Below are positions 6,149 through 7,917 of a DNA stretch of 7,917 nt, piece by piece. Position 1 is the first letter of the stretch, and the number at the start of each line of letters is the position of its first letter. The stretch spans positions 1 through 7,917 of the forward strand of contig CALNCD010000113.1 in NCBI GenBank assembly GCA_937874965.1. Reading direction: 5' to 3'. The position numbers were made by a program, and so were the translations under genes. Under the pieces are notes generated by a model that was not told where the DNA came from, searched no databases, and saw nothing but the letters and a program-made list of their open reading frames with translations. The stretch is from an uncultured Erysipelotrichaceae bacterium. Lineage in GTDB: Bacteria > Bacillota_I > Bacilli_A > Erysipelotrichales > Erysipelotrichaceae.

Positions 6149-6216
6149 GTGAATAGGGATTAGTTCGGATGTTTAGCGGTGTTGATACGCATCGTGAAAG
6201 ATAGGAGACGAGCAAA

Positions 6217-7476
6217 GTGAAACTAAATTTAAAACGTACTATTATTGTCGGTTTGGCATTCTTAACAATTTCTGGGTTCTGGCAGCTTTATGACTTCGTT
6301 ATTCCATTGCTGTTGAAAAATAATTTTCATGTGGATGATACATTTTCCGGTGTCATTATGTCTGCTGATAACGTACTTGCCTTATTCTTGCTGCCATTAT
6401 TTGGAGCAATTTCAGACAAGTATCACTCAAAGTTCGGTAAGCGAATGCCGTTTATCGTCATTGGAACATTTGCAGCAGTTTTCTTCATGCTGCTTCTGCC
6501 GCTTGCTGCTGAAATGAAGAGTATTCTTTTCTTTATGATTCTGCTGATGGGCGTGTTATTATCGTTGGCTGTTTATCGTTCACCTGCAGTTGCTTTAATG
6601 CCTGATGTAACGCTTAAGCCGCTTCGCTCCAAAGGAAATGCAGTGATTAATTTCATGGGTGCCCTGGGGGGTGTTCTTGTCCTTGGTATCATGATTGTCT
6701 TCAGCTATTCCAGAATGCATAGCTATTATCCGATGTTCATTGCCGTTGCCGGTATAATGTTAATCGGTGTCGTGATCATGATGCTCAAGGTCAAGGAAAA
6801 TGCATGGGTCGATGAAGTCCAGGCAGAGTCCAGGAGCTTAGGAATCGATGATTTGGAAAATGATGTCGTGGTAGGGGATAAGGTCACGCTAAAACCGGAA
6901 GTCAAGCGCAGTCTTCTGTTTATCCTGTTTTCCATTGCGTTATGGTTCATGGGCTACAATGCAGTTACGACGGCTTTCTCGCGTTATGCAACTCTGCAGA
7001 TCGGGTTAGCAGATTCGCAAGCTTCTGCTATTCTTATGGTTGCGAACATCGGTGCAATTGCTTCTTATATTCCGATCGGAATACTTTCGTCAAAGATCGG
7101 GCGCAAACGTTCAATTATCATGGGTATCCTCTTCCTGGCACTGGCATTTGGTACAGCATTCTTCTATCAGGGATACTCACCGTTGATGTTTGTTAACTTC
7201 GTCGTTGCTGGGTTCGGCTGGGCAGCCATCAATGTCAATTCATTGCCAATGGTCCTCGAATTGGCGACAGCGAAAGAAGTTGGCCGCTACACGGGGTATT
7301 ATTATACGTTTTCAATGTCAGCTCAGATTATAACCCCTATTCTCTCTGGCTTCTTGTTTGATCAATTCTCATATGCAATTCTTTTTCCGTATGCGGCGTT
7401 CTTTGTACTCGCTTCTTTGGTAACCATTCTGAATGTCCACCATGGTGACATCAAGCAATTAAAAGGGGAAAACTAG
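6217..7476 (+). CDS. MFS/GPH-like sugar transporter, 12 membrane helices
   Basis: A 419-residue integral membrane protein, probably a secondary (cation- or proton-coupled) transporter. About 12 hydrophobic helices fall in two halves, split by a charged cytoplasmic loop at about 190-232. The loop between helices 2 and 3 carries the MFS motif GAISDKYHSKFGKRMPF (63-79; Asp67, Gly74, Arg76), and the second half has its echo, SSKIGRKR (291-298). YRSPAVALMPDVTLKPLRSK (120-139) and the following NAVINFMGALGG resemble the sucrose/SLC45-like and GPH sugar carriers more than drug exporters, but the substrate cannot be read from sequence. The start is a GTG at 6217 after TAGGAGA (6202-6208, eight-base spacer). 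The stop is one base before the phosphodiesterase ATG, so the pair is surely co-transcribed, and the substrate may be linked to glycerophosphodiesters or their head groups. Confidence 0.88.
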   Translation: MKLNLKRTIIVGLAFLTISGFWQLYDFVIPLLLKNNFHVDDTFSGVIMSADNVLALFLLPLFGAISDKYHSKFGKRMPFIVIGTFAAVFFMLLLPLAAEMKSILFFMILLMGVLLSLAVYRSPAVALMPDVTLKPLRSKGNAVINFMGALGGVLVLGIMIVFSYSRMHSYYPMFIAVAGIMLIGVVIMMLKVKENAWVDEVQAESRSLGIDDLENDVVVGDKVTLKPEVKRSLLFILFSIALWFMGYNAVTTAFSRYATLQIGLADSQASAILMVANIGAIASYIPIGILSSKIGRKRSIIMGILFLALAFGTAFFYQGYSPLMFVNFVVAGFGWAAINVNSLPMVLELATAKEVGRYTGYYYTFSMSAQIITPILSGFLFDQFSYAILFPYAAFFVLASLVTILNVHHGDIKQLKGEN

Positions 7477-7477
7477 C

Positions 7478-7917
7478 ATGATATGGATTGCGGTTATCCT
7501 GGGCCTTCTTCTGTGTTTCTATGTATTCTTATGTCTTCCGTCACGGACAAACGATAATTTCAAAGGCTATTATGCTCATCGGGGACTGTATACTGCCGAT
7601 CAATCCATTCCAGAGAACAGTCTGGCTGCTTTCGAAAAAGCCGTTGAAGCAGGATATGGGATTGAACTTGATTTACAATTATCAAAAGATGGCATTATCT
7701 ACGTATTCCATGATGATAATCTCAAACGGCTATGCGGATTGGATACAGCCATATCACTCTGTACCAGTGATGAAATCAATCGTATAGCGCTCTTTAATAC
7801 GACAATTCCGACGTTTGATTCTGTACTCGAACAAGTTAATGGGAAGGTACCTTTGATTGTCGAGTTGAAGTCAACATCACAAAATATCGCCCTTTGTGAG
7901 GCGGCCTATGCTCGCTT
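7478..7917 (+). CDS. Glycerophosphodiester phosphodiesterase, membrane-anchored, C-terminus outside window
   Basis: The enzyme hydrolyses glycerophosphodiesters to an alcohol and glycerol 3-phosphate. The frame is open from the ATG at 7478 to the right edge (146 complete codons), about half to two thirds of a GDPD domain. The hallmark residues are in order: AHRG with His34 and Arg35, ENSLAAF (46-52), IELDL with Glu63 and Asp65, FHDD with the second catalytic His78, and VELK with Glu129 and Lys131. Residues 2-20 form one hydrophobic helix with no lipobox and no clear signal-peptidase site, so it is probably a membrane anchor; the side of the membrane is unclear. The ribosome site AAGGGGAA (7463-7470) sits inside the end of the transporter gene, with one base between the two genes. 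Related intracellular forms are called UgpQ and secreted ones GlpQ; I assign no symbol. Confidence 0.92.
   Translation, partial: MIWIAVILGLLLCFYVFLCLPSRTNDNFKGYYAHRGLYTADQSIPENSLAAFEKAVEAGYGIELDLQLSKDGIIYVFHDDNLKRLCGLDTAISLCTSDEINRIALFNTTIPTFDSVLEQVNGKVPLIVELKSTSQNIALCEAAYAR

Noticed and set aside
6166..6196. Hairpin in the MFS leader (GATG with CATC plus TTC with GAA)
   Set aside because: Pairing is short and interrupted by an asymmetric internal loop, and no riboswitch or attenuator architecture is visible.
1..7917. CRISPR arrays, insertion sequences, toxin-antitoxin pairs and integrase genes
   Set aside because: No direct repeat series, transposase motifs, terminal inverted repeats or paired small genes of that kind were seen on either strand.

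Overview
The window looks like chromosome of a low-to-mid GC Gram-positive bacterium (Bacillota). The reasons are strong purine-rich Shine-Dalgarno sites, compact operons, SigA-type promoters with 17-base spacers, a Gram-positive-type Enzyme I, a LafB/CpoA-like glycolipid glycosyltransferase and a lipobox lipoprotein. An Erysipelotrichales- or Lactobacillales-like host is plausible but is an inference. TGA is used as a stop and the only tRNA is tRNA-Trp(CCA), so the standard code applies.

Region by region: (1) Bases 1-570, minus strand, hold a very AT-rich helix-turn-helix gene that runs off the left edge and, just upstream of it, the C-terminal end of a Rep_3-type plasmid initiator without its N-terminal part. 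Together they look like a decayed theta-plasmid replication module. (2) Bases 728-4437, plus strand, form one probable operon: a strong promoter, ptsI (Enzyme I of the sugar phosphotransferase system), an ABC-2-type ATPase, its six-helix permease and a small lipoprotein, all tightly spaced or overlapping and closed by a clear intrinsic terminator. ptsH is not next to ptsI. (3) Bases 4468-5900 hold a single gene for a GT4 glycosyltransferase of the glycolipid (LafB/CpoA-like) type. It carries an extra C-terminal domain of about 110 residues that resembles a PUA/ASCH-like fold. Its promoter lies inside the longest open frame, which fixes the start at 4518. (4) Bases 5916-6072 hold a stand-alone tRNA-Trp gene with its own extended -10 promoter and terminator. 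(5) Bases 6143-7917 hold an MFS/GPH-like 12-helix transporter, followed after one base by a membrane-anchored glycerophosphodiester phosphodiesterase cut by the right edge.

Common themes are PTS sugar uptake, a cell-envelope ABC exporter, glycolipid synthesis (a possible lipoteichoic acid anchor) and glycerophosphodiester turnover. The two most unusual items are the glycosyltransferase with the extra C-terminal domain and the plasmid replication remnant abutting ptsI.
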